From Methylococcaceae bacterium (GTDB lineage Bacteria > Pseudomonadota > Gammaproteobacteria > Methylococcales > Methylococcaceae), in contig VEPB01000235.1 in NCBI GenBank assembly GCA_012026715.1, positions 1 to 21,468 of the forward strand: a stretch of 21,468 nt of DNA. The letters run 5' to 3'. A model generated the notes under the pieces. It was not told the DNA's origin, searched no databases, and worked only from the letters and a program-made list of their open reading frames with translations. Both the position numbers and the translations under genes were made by a program. Of this stretch, positions 14,352-21,468 are shown piece after piece (within the stretch, counting starts at the first letter, position 1; every line of letters starts with the position of its first letter).

Positions 14352-14382
14352 GATGGCAGCGGGTCGGATTGGGCGAGGTCCC

Positions 14383-14388
14383 ATGATA
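14383..14388 (-). promoter_or_regulatory. Candidate -10 box for rraA
   Basis: On the minus strand this reads TATCAT (five of six matches to TATAAT), 31 bases ahead of the rraA ATG. The hexamer 17 bases upstream is a poor -35. The site is in the only intergenic gap available to separate rraA from the glycosyltransferase cassette, which makes a promoter here plausible. Confidence 0.3.
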
Positions 14389-14438
14389 GCGCAATGCGTC
14401 CCGACTCAGCAGGCCGGGAACAGCCGTTGCTGCCGAAG

Positions 14439-14463
14439 GGCAGCGGTCGACCGACCCGCTGCC
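14439..14463 (-). terminator. Hairpin directly after the glycosyltransferase stop codon (possible terminator)
   Basis: On the minus strand GGCAGCGG and CCGCTGCC form a perfect 8-bp stem around a nine-base loop, starting right after the TAA at 14464-14466. A second, mutually exclusive stem (GCTGCC/GGCAGC, 14429-14444) overlaps it. There is no U-tract, so this may act as an mRNA-end stabiliser or a rho-dependent site rather than an intrinsic terminator. Confidence 0.35.
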
Positions 14464-15474
14464 TTAGCGGATCGCGTCGTCGGTCCTCACCTGTTCGACC
14501 CCGACATGATCGCTGATCAGAAACCGCGGGCGGCCCCGAACCTCGATCAGAATCCGGCCGATATACTCCCCCAGCAGACCCACCAGAATGAACAGAACCC
14601 CGAACAGAATCGACAGGATCGACACCGCCGAAGCCCAGCCGGGCACCGCGGTTTCGGTGAACAGCTTGGCGTAGATCGCGTAGGCCAGCTCGCCGAATGC
14701 CGCCATACTGGTAATAATCCCTATCACAATGCCTATCCTGAGAGGAACCAGCGAAAAGGAGGTAATGCCCGCCCACGCCAGCTTGACCATTTTTTTCAGG
14801 TTATAGTGACTGACCCCGCGGAATCGTTCGCCGCTTTGGAAGGTGATCGACGATGAGGGATAACCGACCCATTTGACCAATCCCCGCAAAAACAATCCCT
14901 CTTCGCGCAATCGCAAGATGCTGTCCACCACTTGGCGATCCATCAGCCGGAAATCGGCGGTGCCGCTTTCCAGCTTGACGCCGCTCAAGAATGACAGCAG
15001 TTTGTAAAACCACCGGGACGTGGTCTTCTTGAAGAACGAAATGTCCGCGTGGTCCAAACGAATGGTATAAACGATACGGCTGCCGTTTTGCCATTCCGAA
15101 ACCAGCTCTGGAATGACCGAAGGTGGATGCTGAAGATCCGCATCCATGGAAATCACCGCCCTTCCCTTCGCCTGCGCCAAGCCGGCATAAAGCGCGTACT
15201 GGTGCCCGAAATTCCGGGAAAACCGAATGCCTTTTACCCGTTGATCCTTTTGGTGCAAATCCTGAATGATTTGCCAGCTCTGATCCAGACTGCCGTCGTC
15301 GGCAAAAATAATTTCCCAGGACAGTTGGAGTGTCGGCAAAATCTTGCTCAACTCGAGATAAATTTGCTCCAGATTACCCTCTTCCGAATAGGCAGGAATC
15401 ACGATCGAGAGATCGGGATGCGCCTGCGGGAGCGCGACGGGGGCAGGATACTTCAAGGTTACGGTCGGATTCAT
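14464..15474 (-). CDS. GtrB/DPM-like polyprenyl-phosphate glycosyltransferase (GT2)
   Basis: The 336-residue inner-membrane enzyme should transfer a sugar from a nucleotide donor to undecaprenyl phosphate on the cytoplasmic side. The GT2 domain opens with LSIVIPAYSEEGNLEQIY (22-39), has the ADDGS segment (58-62), FSRNFGHQYALYAGLAQAKG, and the metal-binding D111-A-D113 in MDADLQHPP. The GTADFRLMDRQVVD region (171-184) is typical of the GtrB/ArnC/DPM group, and two membrane helices follow at about 245-268 and 281-303, ahead of EYIGRILIEVRGRPRFLI. Its ATG overlaps the stop of the large membrane protein as ATGA, so the two are coupled. The GtrA-like flippase at the head of the cluster is the expected partner. 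Confidence 0.92.
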   Translation of the reverse strand: MNPTVTLKYPAPVALPQAHPDLSIVIPAYSEEGNLEQIYLELSKILPTLQLSWEIIFADDGSLDQSWQIIQDLHQKDQRVKGIRFSRNFGHQYALYAGLAQAKGRAVISMDADLQHPPSVIPELVSEWQNGSRIVYTIRLDHADISFFKKTTSRWFYKLLSFLSGVKLESGTADFRLMDRQVVDSILRLREEGLFLRGLVKWVGYPSSSITFQSGERFRGVSHYNLKKMVKLAWAGITSFSLVPLRIGIVIGIITSMAAFGELAYAIYAKLFTETAVPGWASAVSILSILFGVLFILVGLLGEYIGRILIEVRGRPRFLISDHVGVEQVRTDDAIR

Positions 15475-18400
15475 TTCAATTCACTATTCAACGCTTCAAG
15501 AGACCGGCCCGCCCATTCGGACTTGGGGTATTGATCGACGACGGCATGGAGTGCCTTTCGTGCCTCATCCCGTCGACTCAAATACTGATTGCTCAGCCCG
15601 ATATGGTAGTAAGCCTCGGCCGCCAAATCACTCTCCGGGTATCGCTTCAGCATGCCGTCAAAGGTTTGAATGGCCTCGCCGTAATTTTTTTCCTTGAACA
15701 GGCAAAGGGCCTGAACGGCGATAGTTTCATCGAGCTTGGCAAAATCAGGACTCTCATCCTGCAAGCGCTTGGCCAGTTTCTTGACGTCGTCACAACGGTC
15801 GTCGTTGAAGCTTGCAATGGCTTCGCCGTATAACTCCCGCGCACCAACGCCATCGTCCGACGGCGACTTGCCATCCAGCGCTTCCGTGGATCGTCCCGCC
15901 CAGGGCGATGCCGGAAATTCCCGGATCACGTAGGAAAAGGTCTTGGATGCCTCCACCAGCTTCTCCAGCCTGATATCGCACAAGCCAATATGGTAATAAG
16001 CCTCCGGCACCCAAACGCTTTCCGGATATCTTTTGATGAGGTCTTCAAACCCGGCGATGGTGGGCTCGCAATGTCCCTCCATGTAATGGGTGATTGCAAA
16101 GTAATAGCCCGCCTGATCCGCGACGCCGGACAAGGGGTATTTGTCCAATATCTTCTTGAAATTGTCGCGCGCCTCCGAGTACTGCCCCAAATCCTTCAAA
16201 AGAATTCCGTCGCGCAATAGCGACTGGGCGTCCTGCCCCTTATTCAACAACACCACGGCAAACAACGCCGAAAAGAACAAGAATGCGCTAGCAGCCACCA
16301 CAACGGTTCGGTGATTCCCGCAAAAGTCCAGTTTGGCGGCGACATGCCGGTTCGCCCGTAGGGTCGTGTTTAATTTATCAACCAGTCCGTCCATCGTGAT
16401 ACTCCCTTCCAACGCAAAAGGAATGCGCCTTCTGACAGGCGATAGCCCCAACAACATGGCCGTCAGCCCCATCAGGCTCAGGCCTCTTCCGATCGACTCG
16501 GCCGCCGATTCCCCGTAATAAAGACGAACGTGGGGTTGCTTCGGGTAGATGAGCATGAAGGAAGGGGAAGCCAGGAAGATCTTGTCCGCGCCTTCCACCT
16601 TCCAGTTCGGATGGTAAGAAACCTTGACCAGGAGAGGACGGCCGATCATCTCCGTATCGATGATAATCTCATCATCCAGAACGGTTTCCTTGATTTCCCC
16701 CTTGGCCCCGGTTGCAAGCCGGGGCAAGCGGCCCAGCGAATCTCCATCCACGGCCGTCTTGAAGCGGGCACGGTCAGCGGGCTCGGTTCCCGGCGCGAAG
16801 ACCAGATGAACGTCATTGTTGGCGAAATCCTTGAACCACTGATACGAAACCGACTTCCAATCCTTGGTATTGACGAACACCGGTTCGTATTCAAGTGGAA
16901 CCACATACCGATTTTCGTTGGTCGTGAGCTGATAAACGTCGTATGGTGGACTGGACGACTTGAGCTTGAATTTCGGATGATTCTGCAATTCCGATTTAAC
17001 CAGATCGCTCACCACGACGAAGTCAGCGATATTGAACATCTCCAGGTGTTTGACTGCCTGATCTATGTTGTGCCGCGAACAGGAATAAGCTGGAAACGGA
17101 CAGGAGGATTCTTCCGAGATTTCGGATTGTATGTCAAACACGAATGGTGCGGTCGGGCTCGCCTGCATATACAGGCCCTCCAGCGTCGAGCGTCCGGCAA
17201 ACAGGGGCAGGGATTCGAATGCCCTCGTCGTCCCGGCATTGTTATGAATCGATGAATGCTCGAAAACCACCCTGGGATCGCTTGGCGACCCCTTGAGCAC
17301 TTTGTTTACTTCGGAAAACTGCGGCCACAAGCTTTTCTGCTCAAAGCCGGAGTAATTCCAGGCTATCCACGATGCGATCGACTGGGTGTTGTCATCGGTC
17401 CAAAGCAGCGTCGCCAGGGCAACCAGGCCCGCCAGCAACGACGGATTGCGGGCCTTGGCGGCGAGCCGATACAAACCCTGCGCGGCGAGGATACAGACGG
17501 CAATTTGCAAAAACGGTAAAAACCGGATGTCGACGACGCCCAATTTGAACGCGGACAGAAAACAGAGAGCGCTCAGCAACATCCAATAGCAGACAAACCA
17601 AAAGGCCATGTCGGCGCTTTTCGACTTATACATCCGGTAGATTTCAAGCCCAACGCCGATACCGGCCAGCGCCAGTACCGGATATAACACCTGCGGAAAC
17701 AGTTCGGAAATTGAATTGAAGACCCACAGGAAATTGTAGGCTGTGGTATATGGCAAATTGGACAGCAGCGGGATGATCCAAAACCCCAAAAGCAAAAATG
17801 CCAACAGATAGATCTTGAACAAATACCAGAACTTCTTCAGAAAGTCCCGGGATGTCCAGAGAAAGAATGATGACACCAGTCCCGCAAACAGCAACGTGTA
17901 CCCGTGACTAAAGCCGATGAGAAAAACCAGCACGGCATTTCGTGCCACATGTTTTCTTTCGGGAACATCGCGGTACAGGACGCCGAATAGCAGTATGGTC
18001 AGCGAAAATCCCCAACTGTAGGCAATCTCGCCAGCAAGCGTGCTGTTGATGTTCGCCCCCCACATGGAGTTTCCCTCCATGAACAGGAAAGGCAGACTAA
18101 ACACGGCTCCGAAAATCGGTGCGGGAAACGGCAGCCGCATCAGCCGCAAACATCCGTAACACGCCAGCGGCAAGGCAAAGACTCCCATTACCGAAGCGAT
18201 CTTGAAGGCGATCTGCAGCGGCATGAGATACGACAGCCCGACCATTGTCAAAAACGGCAGCGGGAAATAGAACTGAAGAATCGGAAAACCGGCGTAATTT
18301 CCCTGGGTCCAGCCGGTAATTTTCCCGTTCGGCAGCAAGTGATCCCGTAAATATTGCGCGGTATAGTAATGGGAGGCCGTATCACCGCCGGTCGTAATCG

Positions 18401-18557
18401 TCTCCGACAGCAGATATTTCGGATCGAAGTAGTCGATCAAAAACAACAGAATGGTCGTCAGGACCGCAATATCGACAAGGCCGTTCCGATAATTGAGCAA
18501 GGCCTTTGCGACTCTGCCGTTCATCATGGACTTAACTTTTTCACTGGTGCTAAACAT
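15471..18557 (-). CDS. Large GT-C/YfhO-like membrane glycosyltransferase fused to periplasmic TPR repeats
   Basis: The 1028-residue protein has about ten or more membrane helices over residues 28-385, an extracytoplasmic region (about 390-690), another helix pair (690-705 and 752-772) and a C-terminal tail of tetratricopeptide repeats (776-1028). The N-terminal half matches the PTPS-related/YfhO-like group: GGDTASHYYTAQYLRDHLLP with D59 and H63 in the first loop, GNYAGFPILQFYFPLPFL and NINSTLAGEIAYSWGFSLT. LLVKVSYHPNWKVEGADKIF (642-661) resembles the YfhO extracytoplasmic domain. By family it would use a lipid-linked sugar. The TPR part holds YPESVWVPEAYYHIGL and YPESDLAAEAYYHIGL, plus two WAGRS-containing ends, like BamD/YbgF repeats. 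The first ATG is used; MM at residues 11-12 is an alternative. Confidence 0.82.
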   Translation of the reverse strand: MFSTSEKVKSMMNGRVAKALLNYRNGLVDIAVLTTILLFLIDYFDPKYLLSETITTGGDTASHYYTAQYLRDHLLPNGKITGWTQGNYAGFPILQFYFPLPFLTMVGLSYLMPLQIAFKIASVMGVFALPLACYGCLRLMRLPFPAPIFGAVFSLPFLFMEGNSMWGANINSTLAGEIAYSWGFSLTILLFGVLYRDVPERKHVARNAVLVFLIGFSHGYTLLFAGLVSSFFLWTSRDFLKKFWYLFKIYLLAFLLLGFWIIPLLSNLPYTTAYNFLWVFNSISELFPQVLYPVLALAGIGVGLEIYRMYKSKSADMAFWFVCYWMLLSALCFLSAFKLGVVDIRFLPFLQIAVCILAAQGLYRLAAKARNPSLLAGLVALATLLWTDDNTQSIASWIAWNYSGFEQKSLWPQFSEVNKVLKGSPSDPRVVFEHSSIHNNAGTTRAFESLPLFAGRSTLEGLYMQASPTAPFVFDIQSEISEESSCPFPAYSCSRHNIDQAVKHLEMFNIADFVVVSDLVKSELQNHPKFKLKSSSPPYDVYQLTTNENRYVVPLEYEPVFVNTKDWKSVSYQWFKDFANNDVHLVFAPGTEPADRARFKTAVDGDSLGRLPRLATGAKGEIKETVLDDEIIIDTEMIGRPLLVKVSYHPNWKVEGADKIFLASPSFMLIYPKQPHVRLYYGESAAESIGRGLSLMGLTAMLLGLSPVRRRIPFALEGSITMDGLVDKLNTTLRANRHVAAKLDFCGNHRTVVVAASAFLFFSALFAVVLLNKGQDAQSLLRDGILLKDLGQYSEARDNFKKILDKYPLSGVADQAGYYFAITHYMEGHCEPTIAGFEDLIKRYPESVWVPEAYYHIGLCDIRLEKLVEASKTFSYVIREFPASPWAGRSTEALDGKSPSDDGVGARELYGEAIASFNDDRCDDVKKLAKRLQDESPDFAKLDETIAVQALCLFKEKNYGEAIQTFDGMLKRYPESDLAAEAYYHIGLSNQYLSRRDEARKALHAVVDQYPKSEWAGRSLEALNSELK

Positions 18558-18616
18558 TCAAACTCGACCTTTGCCGGACAGGCTCTCCCAAAGCATCAAA
18601 ATAACAGCCCGCCCGT

Positions 18617-19474
18617 TTATGTATTCACGGAGACACTGGCCTTCCCCGACCACCAAAAGTACCTGACATTGCTGTAGATAAACACCGCAGCCAACAACAG
18701 CCACAGGGAAATCAGCAACATTCTGTGGGTCTTTACGAAGCCCGGATCCAGAATGACGCTGACATAGGCATTCGCCGCGGTGAAATAGTGCAACCCGCCC
18801 TCTTCGTATTCCACCAACGCATAGACCAGGTAGCTGCTTCCCGGATTTGCTGAAATATTGTTCACGGGAATCCGGAAATCTTCAGCGGCACCGCCATCCA
18901 GGGTGAAACGCCCAATAAACCCGGACACCGACAACTCTTTAGGGGTGATCAGGCGAACGGAAATTTCCTCGGGCTTCCCATCCAGATTCCTCGAAGTCAA
19001 ATTCAGCAATCCACTACTGTCTGACAATTCCAGATTGCTTACCGAAGCTTCGATGCGGGACGGTTTGCTGTCGCCATAAATCAGGGGCGCGACCGAAATT
19101 GCGGAAAATGGATGGTGATTCGCGTCCGTGTAGTGGACGGTGACCACAACCGGATATTCCCCATGCTTCGAAACGGCAACTTCCTGCGCCAATTCCAGTG
19201 ATTGACTTTCGTTGGGTCCGAGGAAGGCGACTTCCGCGCTGTGCGAAACGGCACCGGCAAGCTCGGCGGCGACACTGACATCGTGAGCCGCCTCGTCACC
19301 CCGATTGATTACGGTGGCGTGCAGTGTAAAAACCTTCCCATCATAGATCGGTGTCAATTCAGTTTGAATCGATATAACGCCGGCGTGCGCCGGAACTGCC
19401 AACAGCATCAGAATAGAAAGGGCGGCAACGAGGTTTGCCAGTGATCGTTTAATCAAGAACGGCACCATAGGCAT
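18617..19474 (-). CDS. Exported, membrane-anchored protein with beta-sandwich (CARDB/DUF11-like) domains
   Basis: This 285-residue protein has a signal peptide (LVAALSILMLLAVPAHA, cleaved near residue 31), about 215 extracytoplasmic residues rich in beta-strands, and a C-terminal membrane helix (251-270, RMLLISLWLLLAAVFIYSNV) with a short basic tail. The strand pattern FTLHATVINRGDEAAHDVSV, then ESQSLELAQEVAVSKHGEYP and VVVTVHYTDA, is what CARDB or NEW3-type immunoglobulin-like domains show; a second such domain spans about 140-245. No catalytic motif is seen. It sits 59 bases ahead of the large glycosyltransferase-like gene and behind the flippase, so it likely serves the same cassette, perhaps as a scaffold or acceptor. 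Codons are AT-richer than in the housekeeping genes. Confidence 0.8.
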   Translation of the reverse strand: MPMVPFLIKRSLANLVAALSILMLLAVPAHAGVISIQTELTPIYDGKVFTLHATVINRGDEAAHDVSVAAELAGAVSHSAEVAFLGPNESQSLELAQEVAVSKHGEYPVVVTVHYTDANHHPFSAISVAPLIYGDSKPSRIEASVSNLELSDSSGLLNLTSRNLDGKPEEISVRLITPKELSVSGFIGRFTLDGGAAEDFRIPVNNISANPGSSYLVYALVEYEEGGLHYFTAANAYVSVILDPGFVKTHRMLLISLWLLLAAVFIYSNVRYFWWSGKASVSVNT

Positions 19475-19615
19475 CGGCTTCAGAAATCATGGCCCCTTTA
19501 TAAAGACCGGCCAGGAAACGAAATTAGGATTGGCTCTATTGCCATATTTGTCCATCGGACATTTTATTTACCCGACACGACACCTTCCGACTTCGAAAAG
19601 CAGAACGACAACGAC
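19475..19615. other. AT-rich gap between the flippase and the exported-protein gene
   Basis: The 141 bases are noticeably AT-rich. The palindrome CTTTATAAAG (19496-19505) lies about 20 bases ahead of the next start codon and could hold a -10 element on the minus strand, but no matching -35 was found. No reading frame or stable hairpin is evident. Confidence 0.3.
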
Positions 19616-20134
19616 TCATCGAAAGATCAGAAATTTATAGATGAGAAAATTCCATGAGACGATACATCCGATCGATATGGTTTTGGCTATGACCGGAATT
19701 AAATTAACTGAATTAACCAATACCCCCACGATGGCGGAAGTAGCGATCAAATTAAATACAAACAAAGCCGTATAAATCCCAAGCTGTCCTAACAGAGGCG
19801 CTTTGGAACGAAACGAAAAGATGCGATTCATCGCAAAGGTAAACCAGAAGGCAACCGTCAACGAAACCGCATTGGCGTAAAACACGCTCAGTTTATCCGC
19901 GGCGACGATGCCGATGGCCATCAGCCAACCAAGCACCTCGACATAAACCCGCGAATCGGAATTTGGGTCTGGCGGTTCGATCCCGGCAAAGATCGCATTG
20001 GCCAGCACAGCGAATAGAGCCACTTCCATGGCCGCCGATGAAACACCGGTTATCAGATAGCGGACCAACTGCCAAAAGGTGACGTTCCCAAGTCTCCTTG
20101 CGGTCGAAACAGGTCTGCAAGCTTTGGCGATCAC
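19616..20134 (-). CDS. GtrA-family lipid-linked sugar flippase
   Basis: The 172-residue protein belongs to the GtrA family, small four-helix membrane proteins thought to move polyprenyl-phosphate-linked sugars across the inner membrane. Helices are at about residues 24-48, 70-104, 115-140 and 148-170. Family motifs are WQLVRYLITGVSSAAMEVAL in helix 1, WFTFAMNRIFSFRS after helix 2 and WNFLIYKFLIFR at the end. A polar loop of about 20 residues (EPPDPNSDSRVYVE) is inserted between helices 1 and 2, making it longer than the typical family member. The start is a GTG (20132-20134). As first gene of the cluster it pairs with the GtrB-like enzyme at 14464-15474. Confidence 0.87.
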   Translation of the reverse strand: MIAKACRPVSTARRLGNVTFWQLVRYLITGVSSAAMEVALFAVLANAIFAGIEPPDPNSDSRVYVEVLGWLMAIGIVAADKLSVFYANAVSLTVAFWFTFAMNRIFSFRSKAPLLGQLGIYTALFVFNLIATSAIVGVLVNSVNLIPVIAKTISIGCIVSWNFLIYKFLIFR

Positions 20135-20189
20135 GCGTAACCGGTAGTTTGTGTCTATCTGGTAGTGTACTTCGAGGTTTCAACCGAAA

Positions 20190-20217
20190 CAGCCCTTCCC
20201 CCAAAGGGGAAGGGCTG
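20190..20217 (-). terminator. Strong hairpin, likely terminator of the haem/Thr-rich protein gene
   Basis: CAGCCCTTCCCC (20190-20201) and GGGGAAGGGCTG (20206-20217) pair perfectly over 12 bases around a four-base loop. On the minus strand the stem begins 31 bases after the stop codon of the upstream gene and is followed by TTTCGG, a short U-run. It separates that gene from the GtrA-like gene, which begins 56 bases further on. Confidence 0.75.
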
Positions 20218-20248
20218 CTTGGGCATTTCCCTATTTACCGCAAGGGTC

Positions 20249-21468
20249 TCACTTGACGTAGACCTTCACGGTCTTGGCGACCTGCTTGGAATCTGCCGCA
20301 TTGTCCTTGGCGACCAGACCGATTTCCAGGGTCTTGCCGACCTGACTGGACGTCGGGCTGATGACGAGTTCGGCCAAGGTCGCGCCCGTGGCCGGGTCGG
20401 TTCCCTTGCGAACCAGAGTGACACCGCGCGGCAACCGGGCACTCAGTGTGACGGTGTCACCGTCCGCATCCAGCGCAATCACCGGCACCACCGTGGTTTG
20501 GCCGGCCGGAGCGGTCACAGTCTGGGCCACCGTCAGAGTGGGCGCAGTGTTCGATCCGGAGCTCTCATGGTCGTCATCAGACTCGCTGGACACTTCGATC
20601 TCCACCGTTTCGCTGGTGGACTTACCGCAGTTGTCCTTGGCGGTGAAGGTTACCTTGCGCTCGGTTTCCGAGGTCGGGGTCCAGGTGAAGGTCTCGGCAA
20701 CGGTGTACGGAGCCACCGGAGCGACGACATTCAACGGAACGAGTTGCGAGCCGACCTTGGCGGTCAGACTGGCCACCTTGCCGTCATCGTATGCCGAAGC
20801 CTTGATCGTCAGCGCCTGGTTAACCGTGGCGTGAATCTCGCCATTCGGCACCACGCTCAAATGGGGCGCTGGATTCCGCTTGCCGCAGCCGGTGGTCGGC
20901 AGCGTGGTGGAGGTGCTGGCCACGGTGGTGGTCGTAGTCGTCGGCGCCTTGGTGGTCGTGGTGGTCGACGCCTGGGTGGTGCTGGTCGTCGAGGTCGTGG
21001 TGGTGGACGTCGGCTTCGTCGTCGTGGTCGTCGACGTCGTGGTGGTGGACGTCGTCGGCTTCGTCGTCGTGGTGGTGGACGTCGTCGTCGTCGATGACGT
21101 GGGCGGCGTGCCGGTGCATAACGCGGCCAGATCCGCTGCCGGGTAGGGGCTGACGTTCAGCAGGGCGTCATTGACGGCCTTTCCCACGGCACTTAGAGCA
21201 CCCACTGAAGTATCAAAACCGACGTGGCAGTTTGTGCAGCCACCGGCATAGGAACTGGTCACGACGGTGTCGGTGTATCCGTTGCTGGTGCAGCGCGTCT
21301 TCAAAGCGCTGAGTTTTGCAGTGTCAGTAGACAGGTTGCCAAAAGCGAACGTGTTGCTGGCGAAAGCGACGGATGCCGCTGCGATGGTGATGGGGACTAA
21401 TTTGCCGATCAGCCAAGACGAACGAGGGGACGATACCCCGTTGGCCGTGACATTTTTATTGTCGGTCA
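20249..21468 (-). CDS. Secreted mono-haem c-type protein with Thr-rich linker and Ig-like domains (start codon cut by window edge)
   Basis: The frame is open to the window end; its last two bases plus one missing base form NTG, so the start codon probably lies at 21467-21469, giving 406 residues. A signal peptide follows (WLIGKLVPITIAAASVAFAS). Next is a short domain with one haem motif, CTNCH (21224-21238), then a linker of about 70 residues made of Thr/Ser with spaced KP and KAP (20891-21105). After that come two beta-rich Ig/cadherin-like domains: NQALTIKASAYDDGKVASLT with RKVTFTAKDNCGKSTSE, and APTLTVAQTVTAPAGQTTVV with SQVGKTLEIGLVAKDNAADS. An acidic spacer (SSESDDDHESSG) separates them. 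It is probably a periplasmic or surface electron-transfer or binding protein. No family name is certain. Confidence 0.8.
   Translation of the reverse strand, partial: TDNKNVTANGVSSPRSSWLIGKLVPITIAAASVAFASNTFAFGNLSTDTAKLSALKTRCTSNGYTDTVVTSSYAGGCTNCHVGFDTSVGALSAVGKAVNDALLNVSPYPAADLAALCTGTPPTSSTTTTSTTTTTKPTTSTTTTSTTTTTKPTSTTTTSTTSTTQASTTTTTKAPTTTTTTVASTSTTLPTTGCGKRNPAPHLSVVPNGEIHATVNQALTIKASAYDDGKVASLTAKVGSQLVPLNVVAPVAPYTVAETFTWTPTSETERKVTFTAKDNCGKSTSETVEIEVSSESDDDHESSGSNTAPTLTVAQTVTAPAGQTTVVPVIALDADGDTVTLSARLPRGVTLVRKGTDPATGATLAELVISPTSSQVGKTLEIGLVAKDNAADSKQVAKTVKVYVK
20891..21105 (-). repeat. Low-complexity repeat coding for the Thr/Ser-rich linker
   Basis: The DNA is a degenerate run of ACN-type triplets (seen on the plus strand as GTCGTGGTGGT-like sequence). 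It encodes near-tandem copies of STTTTSTTTTTKP with a period of 14-15 residues, then shorter degenerate copies ending in KAP and VAS. Such repeats expand and shrink by slippage, so length may differ between strains and assembly errors are possible here. Confidence 0.8.

Noticed and set aside
20891..21105. CRISPR-like or microsatellite array
   Set aside because: The repeats are in-frame Thr/Ser codons without unique spacers; they encode a protein linker.
20880..21146. Val-rich plus-strand open frame opposite the Thr-rich linker
   Set aside because: It is the antisense of the ACN-triplet repeat and has no independent coding signal.

Overview
The window is 21,468 bases of GC-rich bacterial chromosome, and its housekeeping genes point to a gammaproteobacterium. 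These are the gamma-type glutamate-cysteine ligase, Hsp15, DUF2782, RraA and an IspH whose cluster ligands fall at Cys12/96/197. The intergenic palindromes built on CCTTCTCCC-AGA-GGGAGAAGG and AGGATGCG/CACATCCT look like those of Methylococcales-type genomes, but the genus-level placement is a guess. No rRNA, tRNA, insertion sequence or CRISPR array was seen.

Layout, left to right. (1) 2-837: the 3' end of an unrecognised plus-strand gene, then a small three-helix membrane protein on the minus strand. (2) 838-1606: gene-poor and rich in repeats, with nested palindromes and a possible gene relic. (3) 1607-2512: an HDOD signalling protein flanked on both sides by repeat elements. (4) 2686-5507 (minus): cysH, gshA and a DUF2782 protein. 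gshA and cysH are 23 bases apart and share a sulfur/thiol theme, and a good extended -10 promoter lies ahead of gshA. (5) 5577-6419 (minus): an EAL-domain protein with a damaged metal-binding motif, divergent from a TorF-like outer-membrane protein. (6) 7516-10047 (plus): a tight three-gene unit of ECF sigma factor, zinc-finger anti-sigma factor and subtilisin-like lipoprotein. (7) 10044-14351 (minus): ordinary genes in two or three short operons: rraA and a PduO-type cobalamin adenosyltransferase; ispH; then rhodanese, hslR and xseA. (8) 14464-20134 (minus): an AT-richer glycosylation cassette with a GtrA-like flippase, an exported anchored beta-rich protein, a giant GT-C/YfhO-like membrane protein fused to a TPR tail, and a GtrB-like polyprenyl-phosphate glycosyltransferase. 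(9) 20249-21468 (minus): a secreted protein with one haem-binding CxxCH, a long Thr-rich linker and Ig-like domains. It lacks only the first base of its start codon.

The two most interesting units are the sigma/anti-sigma/subtilase module and the glycosylation cassette. In the first, the periplasmic tail of the anti-sigma factor and the N-terminal domain of the protease both look like small propeptide-type alpha/beta folds, and the protease lacks the usual oxyanion-hole Asn motif. In the second, the parts match a three-component gtr system, but with an unusual TPR extension and an extra exported partner. All functional statements are read from sequence alone.
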